A DNA stretch of 7,305 bases from JBBPYR01 sp038199755 (GCA_038199755.1 JBBPYR010000277.1:1-7305), one strand, 5' to 3'. Counted from the first letter of the stretch, positions 1-5,949 are shown. Program-made: numbers and translations. Notes: generated from the sequence alone by a model not told the origin.

Positions 1-855
1 CGTTTCACTGATATCGCACGGGGATTTTTTTTGCTCGGCCATCCAGGGCCTGTGCTGTTTCATGTGCTTGGGGTAACACTCTTTGCGGTGTTGGCTGGCT
101 GGCCGCATATTGCTTGGGGGGTGCTGGTGCTGGTCGTCGCGGCCCATACCGCGATGCAGCTATCTATCGCGGTAATCAATGATTATTGTGATCGCTATAG
201 GGATGGGCAGGGCAAGAAAAGCAAACCAATTCCACTGGGTTTGGTGAGGCCGCGTGAGGCCTTGGTGTATGGTTGGCTGTTGATGGGTGTGATGCTGCTG
301 CTCTTGCTGCCCCTCAATCTGTTTGCCTTGCTTGTCTCGTTGTTCTATCTAGCTTTTGGGCAGGCGTATAATCTTGGCCTGAAATCCACGCCGTTGAGCG
401 GTGTCGTCTTTGCCCTGGCGATCCCTTTGATCCCTTTGTATGCCTTTGCTGGCATGGGACATGTGGTGCCGCTGATATTCTGGTTGGTGCCTGTGGCAGC
501 CCTGCTGGGGGTGGTGCTCAATCTTGCTAATTCGCTGCCCGACCTTGAGGAGGATGCTGCGAGTGGGGCGCGGACGCTGGCGGTAGTGCTCGGTGTGCGA
601 CGCTCTTTTCTGCTGATACCTGTACTGATGGGTATCTGCTTGCTTTTTGTTGGCTTGCTGGCATGGACTGCTACGGTTCCAGCGCGTTCTGCTATTCTGC
701 TCCCAACACTCGCTCTTACGCTGCTCTTGCTGCTAGGGGCGATGCTCTTTTTTGGAGCGACTAAGCCGATCTCTACACGCAAACGCTATTTTTATCTTGT
801 TATGCTCACCTGCCTCATCCTTGCGGGGGGCTGGATTATAGGGGTTCTCTTCTAA
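1..855 (+). CDS. UbiA-family prenyltransferase (5' end outside window)
   Basis: Integral-membrane prenyltransferase that would transfer an isoprenoid diphosphate chain to an aromatic or similar acceptor. Numbering from the TTG at 31, the two Asp-rich metal/diphosphate motifs of the family are visible: N50-D51-Y52-x-D54-x3-D58, followed by the K/P-rich loop KKSKPIPLG, and N167...D171-x3-D175 (NSLPDLEED). Long Leu/Val-rich segments fit about eight or nine membrane helices. The frame is open to the left edge, reading RFTDIARGFF before the TTG, and family members usually have some residues before the HPGPVLF helix. I therefore treat the gene as 5'-partial, although GGGGA six bases before the TTG could serve as an RBS. 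The stop overlaps the next gene by one base, which implies translational coupling. The substrate (quinone, chlorophyll-type or secondary-metabolite aromatic) cannot be told from sequence. Confidence 0.88.
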   Translation, partial: RFTDIARGFFLLGHPGPVLFHVLGVTLFAVLAGWPHIAWGVLVLVVAAHTAMQLSIAVINDYCDRYRDGQGKKSKPIPLGLVRPREALVYGWLLMGVMLLLLLPLNLFALLVSLFYLAFGQAYNLGLKSTPLSGVVFALAIPLIPLYAFAGMGHVVPLIFWLVPVAALLGVVLNLANSLPDLEEDAASGARTLAVVLGVRRSFLLIPVLMGICLLFVGLLAWTATVPARSAILLPTLALTLLLLLGAMLFFGATKPISTRKRYFYLVMLTCLILAGGWIIGVLF

Positions 856-1919
856 TGCCACTTCGTTTAACGTTTCTCGAACATGTGTTAGCGCGTTTCA
901 ATGTGCTACCAACTCCACTGCTGGATACTCCCCTGGCCGCTGGCGTGGCGAAAGTGCTGGTGACGGCCTGCGAGTTAGGTGTCTTTGATGCTCTGAGCCA
1001 TCGTTCCTTGCCGTTGCCTGTGCTGGCGGGTCGGCTTGCATGCGAGCCACAAGGGTTGCAGTTGTTGCTCCAGTTGTTGGTTTCGGCTGGCTATTTGCGC
1101 CAAAGCAAGGGGGCATATAGCAATACCCGCATGTCCCAACGCTGGCTAACGTCCGATTCTCCGGTGAGTATTGCTCCATATGTTATTCATAGCCCTGATA
1201 TTGTGGCGATCTGGGATCATGTGTCTGAAGTTGTGCGCACAAATAAGCAGGCGATGCTGATGCCATATGATGAGGATGCTAGTTCGGAGGAGATGCAATT
1301 GCTGTTGGCGCGCCATTATGCGGGTCTGGCTTCGTTGGCGACTGCTCTCGGGCGCGAGTTAGTTCAGCGTGTGCGCTTGCCTAAAGAGGCCACGCAGTTG
1401 CTTGATGTAGGTGGTTCGCACGCGGCTTATAGTGCGCTCTTCTGTCGTAGGTATCCAAGCTTGCAGGCGACGGTTGTGGACATTCAGCCAGGCATTGAGG
1501 CGGGACTACGCACGGCGAAACGCTTACGCTTGGAATCGCGCATGAGCTTTGCCTGTGCCGATATTGTGCGCGATGATTTCGCCGAACAGTTTCCCGCTCA
1601 GTTCGATGTGGCATTGTATTTTCATATTGCTCATCTTTTGCAGCCTGAGCTGAATCAAGCGGTGTTAGCTAAGGTTGCGCGAACGCTCAAGCCGGGGGGC
1701 ATGCTGGTCTTTGTCGATCAGGTGATAGATCAGACGCATGGCTCGCAGCTGGCCTCGTTGATGGTGCAGTTTATGGCTCTGACGATGACGACCTGCGGGG
1801 GGACCTGCTATCCATTTGAGACGGTGAAGGGTTGGCTGGAGAATGCAGGTATCACTGAGGTGAAGAGCCATCGCCTGTTTATGCCTGGTGCCACGATGAT
1901 TACGGGGATCAAGCGGTGA
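855..1919 (+). CDS. SAM-dependent O-methyltransferase (family 2, COMT/acetylserotonin type)
   Basis: A 354-residue class I methyltransferase with the two-part layout of small-molecule O-methyltransferases. Residues ~20-110 form an N-terminal dimerisation/winged-helix region (ACELGVFDALS, then a helix-turn-helix-like stretch to SAGYLR). Residues ~165-354 form the Rossmann catalytic domain. SAM motif I is LLDVGGSHA (182-190), the acidic residue after strand 2 is D209, D236 lies in CADI, and LKPGGMLVFVDQV (278-290) is the usual post-motif strand. H260 falls where plant COMT-like enzymes have their catalytic His in the HDW motif; Asp-Trp are replaced by Leu-Leu here. ATG overlaps the upstream prenyltransferase stop (TAATG), so the pair is probably one operon modifying one product. 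The exact acceptor is unknown. A methyltransferase-fold transcription regulator is a less likely alternative. Confidence 0.88.
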   Translation: MPLRLTFLEHVLARFNVLPTPLLDTPLAAGVAKVLVTACELGVFDALSHRSLPLPVLAGRLACEPQGLQLLLQLLVSAGYLRQSKGAYSNTRMSQRWLTSDSPVSIAPYVIHSPDIVAIWDHVSEVVRTNKQAMLMPYDEDASSEEMQLLLARHYAGLASLATALGRELVQRVRLPKEATQLLDVGGSHAAYSALFCRRYPSLQATVVDIQPGIEAGLRTAKRLRLESRMSFACADIVRDDFAEQFPAQFDVALYFHIAHLLQPELNQAVLAKVARTLKPGGMLVFVDQVIDQTHGSQLASLMVQFMALTMTTCGGTCYPFETVKGWLENAGITEVKSHRLFMPGATMITGIKR

Positions 1920-1941
1920 AAATTATACTGTCGTTCAATGG

Positions 1942-2859
1942 TCACGGGTTATTTTTGTTTGGTGTCAGGATGACATACCAACCCGCCATCCAGGATTGGC
2001 CAGCGTAGAGTTTGGACCCTGGAAGTCCATGCAGAAATTGGTCGCGTGTTACTTTTGACAAATGTAACCCTCCTGAATCAGCAAGGAAGACATTCTGGCT
2101 GTCCCCTCCCGTTAAAATCATGATATGAGTCGGAATTCTCACGATGGAAGGAATACCCGCATTGGCAAGGGTGATTAAGTCGTCAAGCGAGAGCTTCTGT
2201 GTATAATAACCTGTAAAGCCAAATTGTGCCGCTGTTTTAGCCAGTTCATCCGGTGCTCCTCTTATTAAGCCCCATTCATTCACCGGATTATAAACGGAGA
2301 GGCGATATTCGACTTCTAAGACATCCCCACAGTTGAGCGGTTTGCCGTTGAGGGTGGCACTATAGGCATCCATGAGAGCTGCCATGGCACATCCTGAGCA
2401 TGCCGAGTAGCTCCAGAGCGACCACTGAGGATTCACATTATTGTACTGTGTTTTGTTTGCCTGCGAGAAGGCGATAACGTCTCTGTTCGTTTTCTTGACC
2501 GGAAAACTCAATGCCATTGAGGTACCTAGATTGGTTTGATTCAGCTGGGGTGGTGGGAGAAACCGTAGCGAAGGAAACTGATTGGAGACTAGTAGCCTAT
2601 TAAAAATAACCGCCAGCGAAAATACAATCAGGCATATTCCTAGTACCATCTGGAAATTGATACGTCCTGGACGACTATTCTGCCTTTGGACTAGCCGATG
2701 TGGTGCTGGTGGACGTGGCTCTCGCCGTTCTCCGCGATGTGGCACTTGTGATGGATGTCTTGGTTCTCGCCGTTCTCCGCGCTGTGGCACTGGTTCTCGC
2801 TGTTGAGTCGAAACGCGATTTTGCTGCCGTAAATTTTCTTTCCCATACGAGTATGGCAT
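1942..2859 (-). CDS. Membrane-anchored C39-like cysteine peptidase-fold protein
   Basis: A 305-residue protein. An in-frame ATG at 2892 would add 11 residues, but the ATG at 2859 is preceded by GGAAGGAAG and the upstream one has no RBS, so 2859 is chosen. Residues 1-66 are an Arg/Pro/Gln-rich cytoplasmic tail with two copies of an RGERREPR-type unit. Residues ~69-91 form one hydrophobic helix, and the strong positive charge before it predicts N-in/C-out topology. The outer domain has SACSGCAMAALMDAY (nucleophile probably C154, C157 also possible), H245 in PTHIMILTGG and D261 in FLADSGG. This is the Cys-His-Asp order of C39-like peptidases. There is no ABC-transporter ATPase, so it is not a bacteriocin exporter; it may be a stand-alone peptidase or an inactive relative. 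Convergent with the methyltransferase, 22 bp apart. Confidence 0.75.
   Translation of the reverse strand: MPYSYGKENLRQQNRVSTQQREPVPQRGERREPRHPSQVPHRGERREPRPPAPHRLVQRQNSRPGRINFQMVLGICLIVFSLAVIFNRLLVSNQFPSLRFLPPPQLNQTNLGTSMALSFPVKKTNRDVIAFSQANKTQYNNVNPQWSLWSYSACSGCAMAALMDAYSATLNGKPLNCGDVLEVEYRLSVYNPVNEWGLIRGAPDELAKTAAQFGFTGYYTQKLSLDDLITLANAGIPSIVRIPTHIMILTGGDSQNVFLADSGGLHLSKVTRDQFLHGLPGSKLYAGQSWMAGWYVILTPNKNNP
2717..2791. repeat. Two 30-bp direct repeats, 45-bp period, in the C39-like gene
   Basis: 2717-2746 and 2762-2791 match at 28 of 30 bases, with starts 45 bp (15 codons) apart. On the minus strand they encode the two RGERREPR units of the protein's cytoplasmic tail. A degenerate echo (ggttctcgc) follows at 2792-2800. 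The high identity at DNA level suggests recent in-frame duplication in a low-complexity region. Confidence 0.85.
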
Positions 2860-2929
2860 ACATCTTCCTTCCAAGGGTGGGAAATCTGGCATTCCATGGG
2901 CGAAACCAGTATAGATGAATAACTTGTAT

Positions 2930-2951
2930 ATTGAGGAGTTTAGTCCTCAAT
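2930..2951. promoter_or_regulatory. Palindrome, possible operator, at the C39-gene transcription start
   Basis: ATTGAGGA, six-base spacer GTTTAG, TCCTCAAT: a perfect 8-bp inverted repeat. It lies directly downstream of the predicted minus-strand -10 box, so it would cover roughly +1 to +20 of the C39-gene transcript. It could be a repressor site or a short 5' leader hairpin; the sequence does not decide which. Confidence 0.4.
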
Positions 2952-2954
2952 CAG

Positions 2955-2983
2955 ATAATACCTGTAAATACATTAAAAATCAA
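2955..2983 (-). promoter_or_regulatory. Predicted sigma70-type promoter of the C39-like gene
   Basis: Reading the minus strand, TTGATT (2983-2978) is followed by a 17-bp spacer and TATTAT (2960-2955). This predicts a start near 2948 and an untranslated leader of about 90 bases before the ATG at 2859. It overlaps the first codons of the integrase-remnant reading frame, which suggests those codons are not genuine integrase sequence. Confidence 0.5.
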
Positions 2984-3298
2984 TGGCTAGTATTTGGTAG
3001 AAGTTATCTCCATCCTAATCATGTTAGGGAGAAGTTCAGGAAACTCTTACAACAAGCGAACTTGCCTCCTATTCACTTTCATGACCTGCGGCATAGTGCG
3101 GCCACCATTTTGTTGTCGATGGGGGTCAATGTCAAAGTGATTCAAGAGTTATTGGGGCATACTGACATTTCCATCACGTTAGGTGTGTATGGGCATCTGC
3201 TCCCGTCAATGCAACAAGCGGTCGTGGAAACCTGGGATGGTGTGTTTGGCGATAAGGATGATAGTGAGGAGAGTGGTGGGATTATGACAAGCCATTAA

Positions 3299-3498
3299 CA
3301 TATTGGGGCGTCTCGATGGTGGCGAGGTGTTTGGTACTGGTTTTTGGGAAGAGTAACACTGAGGGAGTGATTCATAAGAACCATTCCTTTTTATTACAGA
3401 TAAGACGTTCTCATATTTTCTGATTGCTTAGGATGGACTAGCTTGAAAAGTTGTTGTATTCTACCTTTGTATAACCAAAGCTCTGCAACCATGTGTTG
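3299..3498. other. Gene-free AT-rich spacer after the integrase remnant
   Basis: No reading frame with recognisable similarity on either strand, no convincing terminator after the integrase stop, and no clear repeat. Possible weak promoter-like boxes near 3443-3475 (TTGAAA, TATAAC) have poor spacing. I see nothing else here before the promoter at 3499. Confidence 0.6.
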
Positions 3499-3507
3499 TG
3501 GTATAAT
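3499..3507 (+). promoter_or_regulatory. Extended -10 promoter for the three-gene operon
   Basis: TGGTATAAT is a perfect extended -10 (TGn plus TATAAT). No good -35 box lies 17 bp upstream, as is common for extended -10 promoters. Transcription would start near 3514, about 47 bases before the TTG start of the first gene. No operator-like palindrome is seen next to it. Confidence 0.55.
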
Positions 3508-3547
3508 TTCTATTAATCCTAGTTCTTATATGAATTAGATTGGTTTA

Positions 3548-3553
3548 GAGGAG
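3548..3553 (+). promoter_or_regulatory. Ribosome binding site deciding a TTG start
   Basis: GAGGAG lies seven bases before the TTG at 3561. It supports TTG initiation of the TIGR04255-family gene, which places the conserved N-terminal motif just after the start. Confidence 0.7.
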
Positions 3554-3560
3554 TTCTACT

Positions 3561-4313
3561 TTGACAAGTAAGAAATATAAGAAGCCTCCAATCGTTGAAG
3601 CTGTGTGTGAATTCCAATTTGAAGAAGATTCTTCTTGGGATTTGGTTCTTCCTGGTTTAGTATATGAGAAAATACGAAACACCTTCCCTATACGGCGTCA
3701 GATTACACGCGTTACTGTAGGAATTTCGGGTTCCCCAGAGCAAACTGACCCACAATTTGAGAAGGTGCCATTTATGCAGTTTCTTCGCAAGGATGAAAAA
3801 GCTCTTATTCAAGTGGGTGCGCATCTTCTTTCAGTCAACATTTTAAAGCCTTATCCCTCTTGGCAAAAATTCCTTCCGTTGATAAAAAGAGGCGTTGACG
3901 TTTATCGTGACGTCGTTTCCCCAAAGGGGATTAATCGTATTGGGCTACGGTACATTAATCATATTGAAATTCCAGGACAAAATATTAACCTAGAAGATTA
4001 CTTAGAAATTCGCCCTTTTGTTGGCCTTAATTTACCTCAAGATTTTGGGCCATTTGTTATAGGTATTCAATTCCCTTATGAAAATGCTAGGGACATTCTA
4101 AATCTTCAGTTATCAAGCTTGCCAAAATCTACTAACTCAGAAGATGCGGCTTCTGTAATTCTTAGTCTCGACTACTTTCTCGCCAGACCAAAGGAAGTTG
4201 CTTTTGATGAGGTTTTTAGATGGGTCGAAGTTGCTCATATGCGCATAGAAGATGTCTTTGAAGCTTGCCTAACTGATAAGCTCAGACAATTATTTAAGGA
4301 GGTAGTCGAATAA
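3561..4313 (+). CDS. TIGR04255 family protein
   Basis: A 250-residue soluble protein without signal peptide or membrane helix. It has the layout I recall for TIGR04255, a sporadically distributed family of roughly this size with no established biochemical role. The hallmarks are the N-terminal YKKPPIVEAVCEFQF (6-20), the central INRIGLRYINHIEIP (124-138), a LSLDYF strand (201-206) and the C-terminal helix WVEVAHMRIEDVFEACLT (221-238). No catalytic motif is evident. The TTG start is supported by GAGGAG seven bases upstream. It is first in a tight operon: its TAA is followed at once by the ATG of the next gene. Members of this family tend to be patchily distributed in accessory DNA, which fits the AT-rich composition and adjacent integrase remnant. 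It may be a sensor, specificity or antitoxin-like partner of the HEPN genes; that is inference. Confidence 0.82.
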   Translation: MTSKKYKKPPIVEAVCEFQFEEDSSWDLVLPGLVYEKIRNTFPIRRQITRVTVGISGSPEQTDPQFEKVPFMQFLRKDEKALIQVGAHLLSVNILKPYPSWQKFLPLIKRGVDVYRDVVSPKGINRIGLRYINHIEIPGQNINLEDYLEIRPFVGLNLPQDFGPFVIGIQFPYENARDILNLQLSSLPKSTNSEDAASVILSLDYFLARPKEVAFDEVFRWVEVAHMRIEDVFEACLTDKLRQLFKEVVE

Positions 4314-5078
4314 ATGGCCTACATTGCAGATATGCAAGAACCAACAAAATTAAGTAATCACGAAACTTCCTCCTCTTGGTTTGAGTACTATGAAACTAAG
4401 GCGAGAGAAGCAAATCCTCACTCAAGCCTATCGGTAACTTCACAGGACGCTTTGGAATTAGAACTTACCTGGGCTAGAGACTATATTCTACGGAGTGCTT
4501 CCTCTAGAAGCAATGCATCTGAGACAAGATCAATTACTGCCACTACTCACGCTGCAACAGTAACACATATTCCATTTGAATTTGGTCAAACTTTGCGGGC
4601 ACTGTCAGAGTTATCAAAAGTAAGAAATGCGGTTGTACACAACCTTTCTCATGTTAAATTTACGAATTTTTGGTCGAATTTGGCATTCATCGACATTTTA
4701 GAGATAGCAAGAAATTTAGAGGATTTTAATAATCCACCAGCTTCCTCTTACACGACAAACATACAACTCCTCAAGCAACTGTATCTCTTTAGAAATGTTG
4801 AAGAAGTACAAAATTTTCTCGAAGCAAATTCCTTTCTTGTATCTTTGTTAAAAGAAGGGTATTCTCATATCAAAAAATATTTCCCTTACTCAAGGGTTTT
4901 TCTAGAGGTAGTTACTGACCCAGAGGCATTTGATGAAAAACAATTGGTAGCTTTCATTGTAGTAGAGCAGGACTCAGATGATGCTTCGGAAGCACTAGAT
5001 CAGCTCGACGAGGATTGGTGGTTAGACGCTATGGAAAGGGCACAAGATAAACTGTGCGTTACGTTGGAGTTTAGATGA
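4314..5078 (+). CDS. Uncharacterised protein with HEPN-type RNxxxH motif and acidic C-terminal domain
   Basis: A 254-residue protein, not assignable to a named family by eye. Residues ~40-140 look all-helical and contain LSKVRNAVVHN with R104-N-x-x-x-H109, the RNxxxH signature of RNase-type HEPN domains. Residues ~163-254 look like a separate domain: NVEEVQNFLEANSFLVSLL, then VFLEVVTDPEAF, an acidic EQDSDDASEALDQLDEDWW and KLCVTLEF. From memory, this second part resembles short stand-alone hypothetical proteins encoded just before HEPN genes in cyanobacteria and Chloroflexota. If so, this is a HEPN-like domain fused to a partner domain. AAGGAGGT (4296-4303) precedes the ATG by 10 bases, and the ATG follows the upstream TAA without gap. 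The next gene overlaps by ATGA. No signal peptide is seen. Enzymatic activity is inferred from one short motif only. Confidence 0.6.
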   Translation: MAYIADMQEPTKLSNHETSSSWFEYYETKAREANPHSSLSVTSQDALELELTWARDYILRSASSRSNASETRSITATTHAATVTHIPFEFGQTLRALSELSKVRNAVVHNLSHVKFTNFWSNLAFIDILEIARNLEDFNNPPASSYTTNIQLLKQLYLFRNVEEVQNFLEANSFLVSLLKEGYSHIKKYFPYSRVFLEVVTDPEAFDEKQLVAFIVVEQDSDDASEALDQLDEDWWLDAMERAQDKLCVTLEFR

Positions 5079-5443
5079 ATTTTGATTGGTCACATTATCT
5101 TGATTTAGCACAAGAGCTATCTAGCCAAGCTGGCGGCTCCAGTCATAGAGATGCTAATTTGCGTTCCTCGATTAGTCGCGCCTATTACGCTACTTATCAC
5201 AAAGCACGTCATCATTTACGTAACAAATGGGGCATTTTAGTATCAGAAGATGCAAGTGCTCATAAACAAGTTAGTCAGGAGTTTCTGAGGAAGAATTATA
5301 AACAAATAGCTACAACATTAAAACGAATGCGAATTGATAGGAATATGGCTGATTACAGGGACGTGACCATAAATCTGGACAACACAGCAAAAGAAAATTT
5401 AAAGAGAGCCAATCAAGTACTTTCAGCCTTGAGCAAACTATAA
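5075..5443 (+). CDS. HEPN-domain protein (UPF0332-like)
   Basis: A 122-residue all-helical protein. The N-terminus FDWSHYLDLAQEL leads to LRSSISRAYYATYHKARHHL (29-48), the typical AV/IS-RAYYA helix of HEPN proteins. The second conserved element, R89-N-M-A-D-Y94, matches the R-x-x-ADY form of UPF0332-type HEPN proteins rather than the RNxxxH form, so the classic RNase His is absent. HEPN proteins often act as toxins or as nucleic-acid-binding partners in two-gene toxin-antitoxin and abortive-infection modules. The ATG overlaps the preceding stop (ATGA), and GGAG lies five bases upstream, so translation is probably coupled and protein amounts linked. It is the last gene of the operon; a hairpin terminator follows 30 bases after its stop. 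Fold assignment is fairly sure, biological role is not. Confidence 0.78.
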   Translation: MNFDWSHYLDLAQELSSQAGGSSHRDANLRSSISRAYYATYHKARHHLRNKWGILVSEDASAHKQVSQEFLRKNYKQIATTLKRMRIDRNMADYRDVTINLDNTAKENLKRANQVLSALSKL

Positions 5444-5473
5444 ACAGTTGTCAAGAATAACCTATCTTGGTGC

Positions 5474-5506
5474 TGAGAAGTTAGTTATTACTAGCTTCTC
5501 AATTTT
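5474..5506 (+). terminator. Rho-independent terminator of the three-gene operon
   Basis: TGAGAAGTTAG (5474-5484), loop TTATTA, CTAGCTTCTCA (5491-5501): an 11-bp stem with one G-U pair, followed by ATTTT. It begins 30 bases after the HEPN stop codon. The T-run is short, so termination may be partial. Confidence 0.65.
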
Positions 5507-5561
5507 GTACTTGCTTCGCATCTGGTGGTTGCTCTAATATTATTAAGCAGCGCAAAATTGA
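5499..5561. repeat. Imperfect inverted repeat downstream of the HEPN operon
   Basis: TCAATTTTG (5499-5507) pairs perfectly with CAAAATTGA (5553-5561). After a small internal loop, TGCTT (5512-5516) pairs with AAGCA (5545-5549). The remaining loop is 28 bases. It shares three bases with the terminator. It could be a structured RNA or a remnant of a small mobile element; no evidence favours one. Confidence 0.45.
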
Positions 5562-5650
5562 ACAATATTAAAGGACCGAATAGCCTGCCTTCATTTGAAT
5601 TTGCTCCCTGGCTTGGTTTCTGTTCGTTTGTGGTTTTGTGTAGATGGTAT

Positions 5651-5694
5651 AAAACGAGGTAGGAAGCCCTTTCATGAGAGAGCTTCCTACCTCG
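5651..5694 (-). terminator. Strong hairpin terminator (minus strand), probably that of the broken tRNA gene
   Basis: CGAGGTAGGAAGC (5655-5667) and GCTTCCTACCTCG (5682-5694) form a perfect 13-bp stem around a 14-base loop. On the minus strand the stem is followed by TTTT (complement of 5654-5651), as in a Rho-independent terminator. On the plus strand only CTTATTT follows, which is weaker. Its position seven bases beyond the tRNA CCA end fits the natural terminator of that tRNA gene. Confidence 0.65.
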
Positions 5695-5700
5695 CTTATT

Positions 5701-5724
5701 TGGTCGGGGTGAGAGGATTTGAAC
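5701..5724 (-). other. tRNA-Pro 3'-end fragment, candidate attachment site (att) scar
   Basis: The minus strand reads GTTCAAATC then CTCTCACCCCGACCA: a T-loop (TTCAAAT), a 3' acceptor strand CACCCCG, A73 and CCA. G72-A73 is the pair expected of bacterial tRNA-Pro, which has C1-G72. Upstream (5725 onward) the T-stem partner is AACA instead of the AGAG needed, and no anticodon arm or 5' half can be folded, so the gene is not intact. Weak tRNA-like similarity (AGAAGGTC) may persist to about 5736. The retained segment is what tyrosine recombinases typically use as an attachment core, and an integrase remnant lies 2.4 kb away. Confidence 0.6.
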
Positions 5725-5920
5725 TGTTGACCTTCTGTTTTTGGTTGTTTTTGGCTGTTATCCCTGTGCTTACATACTGTTCTCAGTTCTTAACAGTTCA
5801 TGGTCAGTCGTGTTAATGTTGCTGGCGTTGCTACATCTGTTGCTACAGTGTTGCAACGAGTCTCTGCGTACCATTGCGCTGGTTCCTCCTTCACACTCTT
5901 GCTTTTTCTCATCTTTGGCA

Positions 5921-5949
5921 TTGACAATCGATGCCTGCTCTTTTACAAT
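5921..5949 (+). promoter_or_regulatory. Sigma70-type promoter of the kinase-WD40 gene
   Basis: A consensus TTGACA (5921-5926), a 17-bp spacer and TACAAT (5944-5949, five of six) precede the gene. The predicted start is near 5956, leaving a leader of about 46 bases. This is the best promoter match in the window and suggests the kinase gene is transcribed on its own. Confidence 0.7.

Larger units (their letters stand above)
2915..3298 (+). pseudogene. Tyrosine recombinase (phage-type integrase), C-terminal remnant
   Basis: A 127-residue frame that holds only the last part of a tyrosine recombinase catalytic domain. Visible are HDLRHSAAT (HxxR, with H56 and R59), ELLGHTDISIT (H82) and the nucleophile in VYGHLLPSMQ (Y92). 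Intact integrases of this family are usually about 300-400 residues. The core-binding domain, the first catalytic Arg and the Lys are absent, and an in-frame TAG stands directly before the ATG at 2915. Recognisable integrase sequence begins around residue 24 (WLVFGRSYLHPNHV). The codons before that overlap the divergent C39-gene promoter and palindrome, so the real start was lost by deletion or rearrangement. It cannot recombine alone but marks this region as formerly mobile. A deliberately small recombinase is less likely because the core residues are missing. Confidence 0.88.

Noticed and set aside
345..782. 145-codon minus-strand frame
   Set aside because: Lies wholly inside the prenyltransferase, with biased low-complexity sequence and no family motif.
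2700..2918. Plus-strand frame rich in Val/Ala/Leu
   Set aside because: Antisense of the Arg/Pro repeat tail of the C39-like gene; the apparent repeats follow from the 45-bp DNA repeat.
2675..2950. Minus-strand frames of 91 and 68 codons overlapping the C39 gene start
   Set aside because: Alternative frames through the same repeat, no RBS, no domain; the C39 frame explains the region.
5701..5790. Intact tRNA gene on the minus strand
   Set aside because: T-stem does not pair beyond its closing base pair, and no anticodon arm, D arm or 5' acceptor strand can be found.
5595..5816. 73-codon plus-strand frame
   Set aside because: Crosses the terminator hairpin and tRNA fragment and has no RBS or recognisable sequence.
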